Counted from the stretch's first letter, positions 9,863-19,676 are shown. The stretch is DNA of 64,000 bases from Qipengyuania vulgaris (GCF_009827325.1 NZ_WTYC01000004.1:248001-312000), one strand, 5' to 3'. Notes: generated by a model not told the origin, from the sequence alone. A program made the numbers and translations.

Positions 9863-10644
9863 ACAAGCTCGCGGAGATTTGTGCAACCAAGCGCGATGAA
9901 GTGGCTGCTCGCAAGGCGGAGCTGAGCCTTGCCGATCTGGATGCCCTCGCTCAGGAACAAGGTGAGCCGCGCGGTTTCCTGCGGTCTCTGGAAGCGGCTC
10001 AGGATCGCGGCTTTGGATTGATTGCCGAGATCAAGAAGGCCAGTCCGTCAAAGGGGCTGATACGCGCGGACTTCCATCCTGCCGATCATGCGCAGGCTTA
10101 CGAGGCCGGCGGTGCCGCCTGTCTCTCGGTCCTGACCGATGCGCCATATTTCCAGGGACACGAGGATTATCTGATCGCCGCTAGCGAAGCATGCTCGCTG
10201 CCGGTTTTGCGCAAGGATTTCATGATAGATCCATGGCAAGTGGCAGAGGCAAGGGCGATGGGCTCCGACGCTATCCTGATCATCGTTGCCGCGCTCGAAG
10301 ATGCACAGATGATCGAGATCGAGGCGGCTGCGATTGAACGGGGGATGGACGTTCTTGTCGAGGTGCATGACGCCAGTGAGATGGAACGCGCGGCTGGATT
10401 GAAGTCACGACTTCTTGGAGTAAACAATCGCAATCTCAAGACGTTCGAGACTGACCTTCGCATCACGGAAGAACTTTCCTCCCGTGCACCAGAAGGCACC
10501 CTTCTTGTCGGCGAAAGCGGGATCGACACCCATCAGAACTGCCAGCGTCTTGCCCGATCCGGCGTCCGCAGCTTCCTCGTCGGCGAGAGCCTGATGCGGC
10601 AGGGTGATGTAGAGGCTGCAACACGGGCGCTATTGCAGGGATAG
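9859..10644 (+). CDS. trpC: Indole-3-glycerol phosphate synthase
   Basis: Closes the indole ring of carboxyphenylamino-deoxyribulose phosphate. The 261-residue TIM-barrel protein shows the family motif [10 protein letters not shown], the catalytic-lysine region VLRKDFMID, the ring [10 protein letters not shown], and the phosphate loop GESGI near the C-terminus. It is a stand-alone TrpC, not fused to TrpF. The ATG overlaps the trpD stop by 4 bp. A small hairpin follows within 10 bp of the stop. The remaining trp genes (trpF, trpB, trpA) are not in this window. Confidence 0.97.
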   Translation: MNKLAEICATKRDEVAARKAELSLADLDALAQEQGEPRGFLRSLEAAQDRGFGLIAEIKKASPSKGLIRADFHPADHAQAYEAGGAACLSVLTDAPYFQGHEDYLIAASEACSLPVLRKDFMIDPWQVAEARAMGSDAILIIVAALEDAQMIEIEAAAIERGMDVLVEVHDASEMERAAGLKSRLLGVNNRNLKTFETDLRITEELSSRAPEGTLLVGESGIDTHQNCQRLARSGVRSFLVGESLMRQGDVEAATRALLQG

Positions 10645-10653
10645 ACTGTCCTA

Positions 10654-10669
10654 CCAGTTGAGAAACTGG
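10654..10669 (+). promoter_or_regulatory. Small hairpin after trpC
   Basis: A 6-bp stem CCAGTT / AACTGG closed by a GAGA tetraloop, starting 10 bp past the trpC stop. No T-tract follows, so it is weak as a terminator; it may protect the 3' end of the trp message. Confidence 0.4.
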
Positions 10670-10756
10670 CATGAGGCTAAAAATGTCTCACCCCTCCCCA
10701 ACCCCATCCGCCCGATCGACTGACCAGACACTGGATCGATTTTTCCCGTCAGGACT

Positions 10757-10774
10757 GTGGTCCATGTGGTCCAT
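10757..10774 (+). repeat. Tandem 9-bp repeat
   Basis: TGTGGTCCA occurs twice in a row, and the next bases (TGT) begin a third copy. It lies in the 163-bp gap between trpC and moaC, 34 bp before the moaC ATG. No function is evident; it could be an operator or simply slippage. Confidence 0.5.
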
Positions 10775-10807
10775 GTCTTCCACCGTTGAGGATCCCCACC
10801 CTTCAAA

Positions 10808-11281
10808 ATGAATAGGCTGACTCATCTCGACGAGGCCGGAGCCGCTCGCATGGTCAATGTCAGCGCAAAATCCGGGACCCATCGGAGCGCAAGCGCTGAG
10901 GGGAGAATTCGGATGAAACCGGAAGCTCTGGAAGCGATCATGTCGGGCATTGGCATCAAGGGCGAGGCCTTGGCGACCGCCCGGATCGCGGGGATCATGG
11001 CAGCCAAACGCACGGGGGAACTCATACCCCTTTGCCATCCTCTGGGACTTGAAAGCATCAAGATCGACTTCACCGATGAAGGCGATGCCATCCGAGTGGC
11101 GGCTACGGCTGGCCTGACCGGAAAGACGGGTGTCGAAATGGAAGCGATGACCGCCGTCAGTGTCGCCCTTCTCACGCTCTACGACATGGGCAAGGCTCTA
11201 GATCGCACCATGGTGATCGAAGGAATCCGTCTCCTTGAGAAGACAGGCGGCAAGTCCGGGACTTGGCGGGTCATGGACTGA
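10808..11281 (+). CDS. moaC: Cyclic pyranopterin monophosphate synthase
   Basis: Forms cyclic pyranopterin monophosphate in molybdenum cofactor synthesis, together with MoaA. The 157-residue protein has [14 protein letters not shown] near the start, the active-site stretch [12 protein letters not shown] (residues 72-83) and [20 protein letters not shown], which are invariant family segments. No other moa or moe gene is adjacent. moeA, which often follows moaC in related genomes as far as I recall, is not between moaC and lexA here. Confidence 0.96.
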   Translation: MNRLTHLDEAGAARMVNVSAKSGTHRSASAEGRIRMKPEALEAIMSGIGIKGEALATARIAGIMAAKRTGELIPLCHPLGLESIKIDFTDEGDAIRVAATAGLTGKTGVEMEAMTAVSVALLTLYDMGKALDRTMVIEGIRLLEKTGGKSGTWRVMD

Positions 11282-11330
11282 AACGGGAACGCCTGTTCTT
11301 CGAGCGGCGGCGCCGAAACCCCCGGAAAGC

Positions 11331-11359
11331 TTGACTTGACGAAATTGGTTGCCTAATTG
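11331..11359 (+). promoter_or_regulatory. lexA promoter
   Basis: TTGACT (11331-11336) and TAATTG (11354-11359) are separated by 17 bp, a sound sigma-70 layout with a weak -10. The SOS box begins inside the -10 hexamer, so bound LexA would block RNA polymerase. Confidence 0.6.
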
Positions 11360-11373
11360 TTCCACATTCGTTC
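11359..11373 (+). promoter_or_regulatory. SOS box (LexA operator) of lexA
   Basis: GTTC-N7-GTTC, the exact direct-repeat LexA operator known from alphaproteobacteria, 36 bp before the lexA ATG. An overlapping inverted repeat GTTCAC (11370-11375) / GTGAAC (11382-11387) follows. This supports LexA autoregulation. Confidence 0.85.
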
Positions 11374-11408
11374 ACATCTTTGTGAACAGGAACAAAGGGA
11401 GTTACCCG

Positions 11409-12110
11409 ATGCTGACCGCCAAGCAGCACGAATTGATCCGCTTCATTCAGCAGAAGCTCGAAGACACCGGCATTTCGCCTTCTTTCGAGGAGATGAAGGA
11501 AGCGCTCGACCTGAAAAGCAAGTCCGGCGTTCATCGCCTGATCTCGGCCCTGGAAGAACGTGGCTTTATCCGGCGTTTGCCCAATCGTGCCCGTGCGCTC
11601 GAGGTCATCAAACTTCCGGAAAATTCCGTAATGGGCGCTTCTCGGCCATCGGCCACCCCTGCCTCTGCAAACGACTCCGTTATTGCAGCCCATACGGCGA
11701 AGCCTGTTGCGGCGCAGCCGGCGAATGACATCATCGATGTTCCACTTCATGGCCGCATTGCAGCTGGCGCCCCGATAGAGGCGATCGAGGGTCAATCTTC
11801 GATGCCCGTTCCGGCTGCGCTACTTGGGCCGGGCGATCACTACGCACTCGAAGTCAGCGGCGACTCCATGATCGAAGCCGGCATCTTCGATGGCGATTTC
11901 GCTCTGGTCAAACGGACCGAAACGGCTCGTGACGGGGAAATCGTCGTGGCTCTCGTCGATAACGAGGAAGCGACCCTGAAATATCTGCGCAAGGAAGGCG
12001 CGATGGTCAGGCTCGACCCGGCAAATGGGGCTTACGAGCCGCAGGTCTATGAAGCCGGCAGGGTGCAGGTTCAAGGCAAGCTGGCGGGTCTGCTGCGCCG
12101 CTACCATTGA
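11409..12110 (+). CDS. lexA: LexA repressor
   Basis: Represses the SOS regulon and self-cleaves when RecA is activated. The 233-residue protein has an N-terminal winged-helix DNA-binding domain (about 1-65), a longer than usual linker (about 70-110), the Ala119-Gly120 cleavage site in [11 protein letters not shown], and the Ser153 (SGDSMIEAG) / Lys191 (ATLKYL) catalytic dyad. ATG 11409 is preceded by a good ribosome site GGGAG at 7 nt. Frame is open upstream to 11349, but that includes the SOS box. The gene carries its own promoter and SOS box and ends at a probable terminator. Confidence 0.97.
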   Translation: MLTAKQHELIRFIQQKLEDTGISPSFEEMKEALDLKSKSGVHRLISALEERGFIRRLPNRARALEVIKLPENSVMGASRPSATPASANDSVIAAHTAKPVAAQPANDIIDVPLHGRIAAGAPIEAIEGQSSMPVPAALLGPGDHYALEVSGDSMIEAGIFDGDFALVKRTETARDGEIVVALVDNEEATLKYLRKEGAMVRLDPANGAYEPQVYEAGRVQVQGKLAGLLRRYH

Positions 12111-12133
12111 GCGAGCATCCCTGAGTTAAGCTG

Positions 12134-12162
12134 GGCGTCCAACTTCGGTCGGGCGCCTCTTT
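12134..12162 (+). terminator. Probable terminator of lexA
   Basis: GGCGTCC and GGGCGCC form a 7-bp stem including one G-U pair, with a 10-nt loop, followed by TCTTTATT. It sits in the 50-bp gap between convergent lexA and comEC; the T-rich end runs into the comEC stop codon. Confidence 0.55.
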
Positions 12163-14347
12163 ATTGAGATGAGGTAGCCATCCACCAGCCGTGGTCGCCT
12201 TGGTAGGCGCCGACAGTCTCTATCCGCTCATCGCCGAGATAGATCGCCGTACCTCCGTTGTCCTCGAGAAAGCGTCGATCAGCCTTTAGCCAGCGGGGAC
12301 GGCAGCTGAACGGCAACCAACGGTCTGCAATCACGATGTCGGATTTTTCGCAAGCGGCGGCCAAGGCACGTTCGTCGATGTGCTCATCGCTCCGCGCTAC
12401 CAATAGGTGCCACGTCCGATCCGACCTCTCGATGGGAACGCTGCAGAAATCGGCGTTGCAGCGCGCTTGCGGCCAGTCAGTCATCAAGCGTGGTTTCGCT
12501 TCCGTACCGGCCAATTCGATCAGATTTTCCTGTGCATAAGAGCCGGGACTGTCTTTGAGCAAAAACAGTCGACCAGCGGTGTCGACCAATCCGACATCAT
12601 GGCCATCGCGCGCAATCAGGACATCGGGTGCAGCGGACTGAACGAGCAGTATTGCTCCGATACAAGCTGGAGCAAACCCCAGCAGCCGAGCCCTTCCTCG
12701 CCAGAGTGCAAGCCATAATCCGCCAACGACGAATAGCAGAACGATACCGAGACCTATGTGAGGTACCAGCTTAACCGCGCCAGGCTGGGAAGCTGTGGTT
12801 CGTGCGATAACGAGGAGAAGGTCCAGCGATTGACCGGCAAGCCACCAAACCGGAGCGCCCAGCCCTGCCACATCGAATAGCAATGCAATTGCTATCAGCG
12901 GCATCGAAATAAAGGTAACCAGCGGAATTGCGATTACATTGGCGAATGCTCCATAGAGTCCCGCGCGGTGAAAATGAAACAGTACGATGGGGGTCAAAGC
13001 TACTTCAATCACGATGCCGGTAACGAAAAGCGTGATCACCCGCCGCCCAAACCATCTTGCCCAATCTTCCTCCCTCGGCGCAAGGAAATCGCGGACTGGC
13101 TTTGCATTGTGCAAAGCTACGATTGCGATCACGGCCGAAAAACTCATTTGGAAGCTTGGCCCGACCAGCGTCTCTGGCCAAAGGATCAGTACGACCCCGG
13201 CCGCCACCGCCACCATTCTCATCGATAGAGGCTCGCGTCCGAGCGCCAGAGCAATCAGGACCAGAACTGCGCCGATACAACTTCTGACTGTCGGGACCTG
13301 GGCTCCGGTAAGAAGGGTATACCCGATACCTGCGCCTGCGGCGACACAAGCGGCCACTAGTGGCAACCGTATTCGCAAAGTCAGCCATGGCCACAGTGCA
13401 AGCAGCTTGAGCGCGATGAAATATGCCGCCGCAATGACAGCGCTTACATGCAATCCGCTTATTGATAGCAAATGCGTCAGTCCGGCATCGCGCATAGCCA
13501 CCTCGTCCGCTTCGCTGATGGCTCCGCGATCGCCGCTTGCGAATGCAGCTGCTATGCTTCCTGAAGATCCCTCTAGGCGTTCCCGCACATGCGATGACAG
13601 CCGCCGCTGCAATCGTGCAATTGCACCGTCCTCTCCTTGCGATGCCTCGACTATCTCGATCTCGCCGACCAGCGAACCGGTGGCAGCATAGCCATCGAAC
13701 CAGGCGCTTCTGGCGAAATCGTAGGCGCCGGGTAACAGAGGCGCGGAAGGTGGCATGAGGCGGGCGCGAAGACGAATTCGTGCACCTTCATCGAGCGCGG
13801 CCAAGTCGTGCTCTAGCGGGACATTGACGCGAACTTTGATTGGCCGCCCGGCCTCGGCATCCCGCGTTGCCAAAACGAGCCTAACCCAGTCTTCAGACGG
13901 TTGCTCGTCCCGCTCGAGGATTCGTGCATCGAGCTGCATTAGCGAGGGTCTGTCGATTGCCTCTGCCCCGACCATCTCGGAACGGGCCCATATTATTGCG
14001 ATACCGATTGCGAAGGCCAGACCCACAGCGGTGACTGCTAGTCTGAGATGAGCGTGTCGATCATCGCCTTTCCACTGGGTTTGAGAAGCAAGGGACAACA
14101 GAGTGGCCATCGAAGCAGCAGCGATCCACTGCCACGGTTGCGACAGGAAAAACCAGCTACCGATACCAGCGGCGAAAGCGACCACAAGCCAAGGCCCGCG
14201 GTCGAAACCCGAGGCTGCCAGGAAGGCCTCCAATTGCCCCGCGAATCTGGACAATGCGTCACGCATGCGCCAAGGGCGCTGCAATGCAGCATCCGCGGTC
14301 AAATCCGTATCGCTGAGCGGAACCAGCGGCGTCCCCTGCGTCGCCAT
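12161..14347 (-). CDS. comEC: ComEC/Rec2 family membrane protein
   Basis: A polytopic inner-membrane protein of the ComEC/Rec2 family, which forms the channel for single-stranded DNA uptake in transformation. The 728-residue protein has an N-terminal membrane pair, a soluble DUF4131-like region (about 80-250), and a Competence domain with LLSISGLHVS and GYTLLTGAQVPTVRS. The C-terminal part (about 560-728) is where many ComEC proteins carry a metallo-beta-lactamase domain, but no HxHxDH motif is visible, so nuclease activity is doubtful. Start is ATG 14347 with CAGG 7 nt upstream; a TTG at 14395 would run into gltX. No other competence genes are nearby. Confidence 0.88.
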   Translation of the reverse strand: MATQGTPLVPLSDTDLTADAALQRPWRMRDALSRFAGQLEAFLAASGFDRGPWLVVAFAAGIGSWFFLSQPWQWIAAASMATLLSLASQTQWKGDDRHAHLRLAVTAVGLAFAIGIAIIWARSEMVGAEAIDRPSLMQLDARILERDEQPSEDWVRLVLATRDAEAGRPIKVRVNVPLEHDLAALDEGARIRLRARLMPPSAPLLPGAYDFARSAWFDGYAATGSLVGEIEIVEASQGEDGAIARLQRRLSSHVRERLEGSSGSIAAAFASGDRGAISEADEVAMRDAGLTHLLSISGLHVSAVIAAAYFIALKLLALWPWLTLRIRLPLVAACVAAGAGIGYTLLTGAQVPTVRSCIGAVLVLIALALGREPLSMRMVAVAAGVVLILWPETLVGPSFQMSFSAVIAIVALHNAKPVRDFLAPREEDWARWFGRRVITLFVTGIVIEVALTPIVLFHFHRAGLYGAFANVIAIPLVTFISMPLIAIALLFDVAGLGAPVWWLAGQSLDLLLVIARTTASQPGAVKLVPHIGLGIVLLFVVGGLWLALWRGRARLLGFAPACIGAILLVQSAAPDVLIARDGHDVGLVDTAGRLFLLKDSPGSYAQENLIELAGTEAKPRLMTDWPQARCNADFCSVPIERSDRTWHLLVARSDEHIDERALAAACEKSDIVIADRWLPFSCRPRWLKADRRFLEDNGGTAIYLGDERIETVGAYQGDHGWWMATSSQ

Positions 14348-14375
14348 GCAAATACCTGAAAGGAAAGACGAAGGA

Positions 14376-15806
14376 ATGGCAAGCGAAACCGACAAGCAGG
14401 TCGTAACGCGGTTCGCTCCGTCGCCAACAGGCTTCCTTCACATCGGCGGCGCACGCACTGCGTTGTTTAACTGGCTGTACGCCCGTCATCATGGCGGCAA
14501 GACATTGCTGCGCATCGAAGATACCGACAGCAAACGCAGCACGCAGGAGGCGATCGACAAGATCATCGAAGGCCTTGATTGGCTTGGCCTCGATTTCGAT
14601 GAGCCACCCGTTTTTCAGTCCGATCGCGCCGAGCGCCATGCCGGAGTGGCAAGGCAGCTACTGGACGCAGGGCATGCGTATAAATGTTACGCGTCGCCCG
14701 AAGAACTCGAAGACATGCGTGCGCAACAACGCGCGAACAAGCAGCCGATGCGATATGATCGGCGCTGGCGCGACCGTGACGAAGGCGAGGCACCTGAAGG
14801 TGCTCCTTACGTAATACGCCTCAAGGTCCCCACCGAGGGTGAGACTGTGATCCACGACGAGGTCCAAGGTAAGGTTACGGTCAAGAATGCCGAGATCGAC
14901 GACTATGTCCTTCTGCGGGCTGACGGCACTCCCACTTACATGCTGGCCGTTGTCGTTGATGATCACGACATGGGGGTGACCCACATCATTCGGGGCGACG
15001 ATCATTTGAACAATGCCTTCCGCCAGTTGCCGATCATGCGCGCGATGAACGAGATCGAAGGCGATTGGCCCGATCCGGTCTATGCCCACGTTCCGTTGAT
15101 CCACGGCGCGGACGGGGCAAAGCTATCGAAACGGCACGGCGCCGTGGGCGTCGAAGCTTATCGCGACGAAGAAGGAGTGCTGCCGGAAGCTCTCTTCAAC
15201 TACCTATTACGCCTTGGCTGGGGCCATGGCGATCGGGAAGAAATCACCCGCGAAGAAGCCATCGAACTTTTCGACTTGGATGGTGTCGGAAAAAGCCCCT
15301 CCCGCTTTGACATAAAGAAGCTCCAGAACCTCAACGGTCATTATATCCGTGAGGCAGACGATGCACGGCTTGCTTCCTTAGTGGCCGAAAAATTCGGCAA
15401 TACAGCCGATGTGCAATTGCTCACCAAGGCTATGCCGGTTCTTAAAACACGTGCTAGAACTGTAGGTGAACTGGTTGAAGGTGCAGGATTTCTTTTCAAG
15501 AGCCGCCCCTTGGAAATGACTGACAAAGCGGCGACCTTGCTTGATGATGAAAGTCGCGAGAAACTGGCTGGTCTGTCCGCCCGGCTCGCGAAGGAAAATC
15601 ACTGGACAATCGAGGCACTCGAAGCCACTACGAAATCGTATGCCGAGGAGCTCGATCTGGGTCTTGGCAAGCTGGCGCAGCCTATGCGGGCGGCGCTGAC
15701 GGGCACAACGACGTCGCCCGGAATTTTCGACGTACTGGTCCTGTTGGGCAAGGAAGAGTCGCTGGCGCGTATTGACGCGCAAGCCTCGCTCGCAGGCAAG
15801 GAATAA
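14376..15806 (+). CDS. gltX: Glutamyl-tRNA synthetase
   Basis: Charges tRNA(Glu) with glutamate in the cytoplasm. The 476-residue class I synthetase has [18 protein letters not shown] at residues 13-30 (HIGH-type motif) and KLSKR at 249-253 (KMSKS-type). Start is ATG 14376. Only 28 bp separate it from the divergent comEC ATG, so its promoter must overlap the comEC 5' end. The following gltA is 20 bp downstream with a strong ribosome site, so the two are likely co-transcribed. Alphaproteobacteria often have two gltX copies; this one could be discriminating or not, which cannot be told here. Confidence 0.96.
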   Translation: MASETDKQVVTRFAPSPTGFLHIGGARTALFNWLYARHHGGKTLLRIEDTDSKRSTQEAIDKIIEGLDWLGLDFDEPPVFQSDRAERHAGVARQLLDAGHAYKCYASPEELEDMRAQQRANKQPMRYDRRWRDRDEGEAPEGAPYVIRLKVPTEGETVIHDEVQGKVTVKNAEIDDYVLLRADGTPTYMLAVVVDDHDMGVTHIIRGDDHLNNAFRQLPIMRAMNEIEGDWPDPVYAHVPLIHGADGAKLSKRHGAVGVEAYRDEEGVLPEALFNYLLRLGWGHGDREEITREEAIELFDLDGVGKSPSRFDIKKLQNLNGHYIREADDARLASLVAEKFGNTADVQLLTKAMPVLKTRARTVGELVEGAGFLFKSRPLEMTDKAATLLDDESREKLAGLSARLAKENHWTIEALEATTKSYAEELDLGLGKLAQPMRAALTGTTTSPGIFDVLVLLGKEESLARIDAQASLAGKE

Positions 15807-15826
15807 TACGAACCAAGGAGACACGC

Positions 15827-17113
15827 GTGGCCGACAAGCAGGCAACTCTCAATATCGGCGGACAAGGCCAGGACTTTCCGGTTCTGGAAGGAAGCGTTGG
15901 CCCGGACGTCATCGATATCCGCAAGCTATACGGGACGACCGGCAAGTTCACTTACGATCCCGGTTACAAATCGACGGCAAGCTGCGAAAGTGCGCTGACC
16001 TATATCGATGGCGAAGAAGGGGTCCTTCTCCACCGCGGCTATCCGATCGGCCAACTGGCCGAAAAATCCAGCTTCATGGAAGTCGCTTACCTGTTGCTCA
16101 ACGGCGAATTGCCGAAGTCTGACGAACTTGACGACTTCGATTACACGATCACCCGCCACACAATGCTGCACGATCAGTTGCGTCAGTTTTATCAGGGCTT
16201 TCGCCGGGACGCGCATCCCATGGCTATCATGTGTGGCGTTGTGGGTGCTTTATCGGCTTTCTATCACGACAGCACCGATATCTCCGATCCCGAACACCGG
16301 AAGATCAGTAGCCATCGCCTGATCGCCAAGATGCCGACGATTGCAGCCTGGGCCTACAAATATTCCATCGGCCAGCCTTTCATGCAGCCGGACAACAATC
16401 TAAGCTACACCGGCAATTTCCTACGCATGACATTCGGCGTCCCTGCGGAAGAATATGAAATTCATCCGGCGATCGAACGCGCGATGGATCGGATTTTCAT
16501 TCTGCATGCCGACCACGAGCAGAATGCGTCGACCTCGACCGTCCGCTTGGCTGGCTCGTCGGGCGCGAATCCGTTCGCCTGCATCGCTGCGGGTATTGCC
16601 TGCCTTTGGGGCCCGGCTCACGGCGGTGCGAACGAAGCGGCTCTGAACATGCTGCAGGAGATCGGATCGCCTGACCGGATCCCGCACTATATCGAGCGTG
16701 CCAAGGACAAGAACGACCCGTTCCGCCTGATGGGCTTCGGTCATCGCGTGTACAAGAATTACGATCCGCGAGCCACGGTCATGCAGCAGACTCTGCGTGA
16801 AGTCTTCGAAGCGCTGAACGTGAACGATCCGGTATTCGAGACGGCGCTTAGGCTGGAAGAACTTGCTCTAAATGACGATTATTTCAAGGAAAAGAAGCTC
16901 TTCCCGAACGTGGATTTCTATTCAGGTATCATCCTGAATTCGATCGGCTTTCCGACCACCATGTTCACCGCGCTCTTCGCCCTCGCCCGGACTGTGGGCT
17001 GGGTTGCGCAGTGGAACGAGATGATCTCCGATCCCGGCCAGGTCATCGGTCGTCCGCGCCAGCTGTATACCGGGCCTACTGAGCGCGACTACGTACCCAT
17101 CGGCCAGCGCTGA
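15827..17113 (+). CDS. gltA: Citrate synthase
   Basis: Condenses acetyl-CoA and oxaloacetate to citrate, entry to the TCA cycle. The 428-residue protein is of the hexameric, NADH-sensitive type I size. Visible motifs include [25 protein letters not shown] and the C-terminal [19 protein letters not shown]. The start is a GTG at 15827, fixed by the ribosome site AAGGAG 6 nt upstream. Its stop overlaps the next gene's ATG (TGATG). Confidence 0.97.
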   Translation: MADKQATLNIGGQGQDFPVLEGSVGPDVIDIRKLYGTTGKFTYDPGYKSTASCESALTYIDGEEGVLLHRGYPIGQLAEKSSFMEVAYLLLNGELPKSDELDDFDYTITRHTMLHDQLRQFYQGFRRDAHPMAIMCGVVGALSAFYHDSTDISDPEHRKISSHRLIAKMPTIAAWAYKYSIGQPFMQPDNNLSYTGNFLRMTFGVPAEEYEIHPAIERAMDRIFILHADHEQNASTSTVRLAGSSGANPFACIAAGIACLWGPAHGGANEAALNMLQEIGSPDRIPHYIERAKDKNDPFRLMGFGHRVYKNYDPRATVMQQTLREVFEALNVNDPVFETALRLEELALNDDYFKEKKLFPNVDFYSGIILNSIGFPTTMFTALFALARTVGWVAQWNEMISDPGQVIGRPRQLYTGPTERDYVPIGQR

Positions 17114-17310
17114 TGCTGCGATTCACCCTCATGGTCTTCGGAATGGCATTCATGCTTTCCGGAGGCCTTTGGGTGTTGCAGGGATTGGGTCTCGTGAAAT
17201 GGCCAAGCGACAGCTTCATGCTCGCAGAGCGTAGTTGGGCGATCTACGGCGGGCTGACCTTCCTGCTGGGTGCGCTTTTGTTTTGGCGTGGCTCCCTGAT
17301 CGCAAAATAG
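17113..17310 (+). CDS. Small two-TM membrane protein
   Basis: A 65-residue hydrophobic protein with two predicted TM helices (about residues 4-26 and 42-61) and a short loop between them (KWPSDSFMLAERSW). I do not recognise it by name. Its ATG shares a base with the gltA stop (TGATG), so it is probably translated by coupling to gltA. It ends 20 bp before the convergent kinase-like gene. Confidence 0.75.
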   Translation: MLRFTLMVFGMAFMLSGGLWVLQGLGLVKWPSDSFMLAERSWAIYGGLTFLLGALLFWRGSLIAK

Positions 17311-17329
17311 TGTGGCTCGGTCTTCCCGG

Positions 17330-18694
17330 CTAGTCTGTTTCCGCCGGTACCGAGAGCGTGAAGCGGGCGCCTTGTCCAGGCGCGCTTTCTACCGTCAAAT
17401 CTCCGCCCATCGCGCGAGCGATACGGCGCGAAATATATAGCCCCAAACCAGATCCACCGTCGTCACCGCGGCCAAGCCTTTCGAACTTCTCGAAGACCTT
17501 GCGCTGTTGCTGATCATCTAGACCATGGCCTTGGTCGGCAACGGTTATCATTGCCCTATTCCCGATAGCATCTAGGCGAACCCAAATTCGGCTGTCCTTT
17601 GGTGAATATCGAATGGCATTGCCTACCAAATTGAGCAAAACCTGTAAGACCCGGCGGAATTCAGCGACCGCCATTTGACTTTCTCCTTCTGAAGGAGGGT
17701 CAAGGACGATGCCGCGCTCATTCGCGCGTACCCCGAGAATACCGCAGGCGCGCCGGGCTACATCGCCGAGATCGATCCGATCGGGTGCAGTCGTGAAATC
17801 GTCGGCCTCGACCACCTCCAGGTCGGACAGATCGTCGATCAGCGCGAGCAAGTGTTGTCCTGCGCTCGCAATATCAGCTGCGTAGTCGCTATATTCCGCT
17901 TTCAGTGGTCCTGCGAGTTTGGCGCGGATTGTTTCCGCGTTCGCAATGATGCGGTTTATGGGTTGGCGCAGAACCGGCGTCAGGTCCTTTCCTAGCGATG
18001 GCGTAGCTGTCTTTCCGCTGCCCTTCACCACAGCGAGGGGTCGCGAGGCGCTGAGGTGCAAAACGAAACCGGCGCTCCCAGGCTCTGGCTGGCCGAGAGG
18101 CTCGAGGGACGCGATCCATTCGCGTTGCGAACCCGCAATCCTGCACCTGCTTCCATCAAGCAGCTCCCAATGCATCGGCTGCTCATGAACGTCGTTCGGA
18201 AAAATCGCGAAGTCGGTCCATGGACGACCGACCCCGTTGGTCAACATCTTGCCAAATTCGAGCAGATCCGGTGCGTCTGTTTCGACCGATAATACCCGTT
18301 GTGAAGGATTAAGCCTCGCGGTGCATTCCGCTAGATAGCGGCGGACCTCTGTGTGTCGGAGCTTGGCATTCGCGGCGCTGTCCGGAGTTATCTGATCGAG
18401 ATTCCAGCTGGCTACCGCGATTTCACAGCCCCCAGCGCAGCCTTCAGCAGGCGCGATATCGACCCATGCCGCGACTCGTTGCTGTCCATCGGTGGCGTGG
18501 AATTGGCGCGACAAGCGGAAACCAAACTCACGGGCTTTCCCAACCAATACAAGCAATTCGGGGATTGCAAGCGTGCTACCGATTTTGCCTCCACAAGCGC
18601 GGTTGAGTTGCGCGAGCGGCCCGTCGGCTTCCAGCAAATTGTCTTCTGCATCGGTCTTGCCGTACGCGATGGATCGGGTGTCGGAACTTGTCAT
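17330..18694 (-). CDS. Histidine-kinase-like protein lacking the phospho-acceptor histidine
   Basis: A 454-residue soluble protein with no TM helix. Residues 1-220 form an uncharacterised, perhaps PAS-like sensor region. A dimerisation-helix region follows (about 232-295), then a complete HATPase domain: N box NLVGNAIRYSP (355-365), G1 box DQGHGLD (387-393), F-box region FEKFERLG and G2 box GSGLGLY (414-420). In the H box the usual SHELRTPL reads TPVLRQPI. The phospho-accepting His is Pro240, codon 17975-17977, so the protein cannot autophosphorylate there. DivL of Caulobacter, where His is Tyr, is a precedent for a signalling pseudokinase. The start overlaps the upstream stop by 4 bp (ATGA). 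No response regulator is adjacent. Confidence 0.85.
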   Translation of the reverse strand: MTSSDTRSIAYGKTDAEDNLLEADGPLAQLNRACGGKIGSTLAIPELLVLVGKAREFGFRLSRQFHATDGQQRVAAWVDIAPAEGCAGGCEIAVASWNLDQITPDSAANAKLRHTEVRRYLAECTARLNPSQRVLSVETDAPDLLEFGKMLTNGVGRPWTDFAIFPNDVHEQPMHWELLDGSRCRIAGSQREWIASLEPLGQPEPGSAGFVLHLSASRPLAVVKGSGKTATPSLGKDLTPVLRQPINRIIANAETIRAKLAGPLKAEYSDYAADIASAGQHLLALIDDLSDLEVVEADDFTTAPDRIDLGDVARRACGILGVRANERGIVLDPPSEGESQMAVAEFRRVLQVLLNLVGNAIRYSPKDSRIWVRLDAIGNRAMITVADQGHGLDDQQQRKVFEKFERLGRGDDGGSGLGLYISRRIARAMGGDLTVESAPGQGARFTLSVPAETD

Positions 18695-19653
18695 GATCGC
18701 TGCTCGAACGCATGGGCCGCATCAAGTAGCATCCCGCGTGCCTGATCCTGATCGATCTGGTCCAGACCGACCAATGGAGCTGCCCCAGGGTGGAGACGCA
18801 AGAGGGTTTCGTCGATGCGCCGAGGATCAAGACCGGCAGCGCGAAGGCCCAATGCAAGGCGGACGGTTTGGCGGCCATGGCTTGAGAGCACAGCCAATTC
18901 CCGAGTTTGTCCGGAGCGCATTGCGAGTGCCGTGAAAAACAATCCCGCTCCCGCATCTTCCAATAGCAAGTCGCTTCGATCATTCCAAAGGCTGACTAAC
19001 CGCTCGAAGAGAGCGATCCGTGCGGAGCTTTCATCGAAGGACTTGCGCAATCTGGTTTCCGCACGATCAAAGGCTTCACTGCGACACTCGCCACAGTAGC
19101 TTCGCCACGCCAGAAGCAACTGATGAAGCAGTTCACCAGGTAATTCGCCCAACGGCAATTCCATCCGTCGCTGAGCTTGGACAAATCGGGCCTGCGCAGC
19201 GAGGGTTGCCATCGCAATGCTGGAAGTCGTCGGATCGGAATCTGCTATCAGCCGCTGCATAGCAGGCGACAACACGGGATCGATGCCCAATTCCGCTTCC
19301 AATCGGCTTGTCATCTGCCATTCGATGGCCAGCGCGTGGCAATGAGCCAGCAAATTACCGCATGCCTGAAAATGCTCAGCCAGTGCTTCGCCATGACGAT
19401 CCGCAAAGGCGTCACGTCCCTTTTTACCAGTCGCATCTGCCTGTGTGTGCAAAACCTGCCGTGCGAGATCAGCGAGCATCCCTGCCACGCGAGCAACGAT
19501 CTCGTCGCTGAAAAGCGAATGATCGGGGGCGGACAGTAGATGACCGAGGATGGGTTCGATGCCTGCCAACATGGAATCGCTGCGCACCAACGCCGCGCGC
19601 AGATCGACGCCCGAAGCATGCTCGGCTCTACTCATGACGGGCACACGGTCCAT
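18691..19653 (-). CDS. Uncharacterised helical protein in pseudokinase operon
   Basis: A 320-residue protein that I do not recognise. It has no signal peptide or TM helix and is rich in Leu, Ala, Arg and Glu with long predicted helices. Notable features are a region with conserved-looking Cys/His (about 85-110) and YCGEC near residue 190. I chose ATG 19653, with AGGTG about 8 nt upstream; a GTG three codons earlier is possible. The stop overlaps the kinase-like gene's start by 4 bp, and the upstream membrane-protein gene ends 35 bp before it, so the three genes look like one operon. A possible CtrA-type site precedes it. Confidence 0.7.
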   Translation of the reverse strand: MDRVPVMSRAEHASGVDLRAALVRSDSMLAGIEPILGHLLSAPDHSLFSDEIVARVAGMLADLARQVLHTQADATGKKGRDAFADRHGEALAEHFQACGNLLAHCHALAIEWQMTSRLEAELGIDPVLSPAMQRLIADSDPTTSSIAMATLAAQARFVQAQRRMELPLGELPGELLHQLLLAWRSYCGECRSEAFDRAETRLRKSFDESSARIALFERLVSLWNDRSDLLLEDAGAGLFFTALAMRSGQTRELAVLSSHGRQTVRLALGLRAAGLDPRRIDETLLRLHPGAAPLVGLDQIDQDQARGMLLDAAHAFEQRS

Positions 19654-19676
19654 CACAGACACCTACCATTGCAGTG

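Noticed and set aside
10757..10777. Tandem TGTGGTCCA repeat as a start of a CRISPR or larger array
   Set aside because: Only two copies with no spacers. I list it as a minor repeat without a function.
11282..11408. Search for moeA between moaC and lexA
   Set aside because: The gap is 127 bp and filled by the lexA promoter, so no gene or remnant fits.
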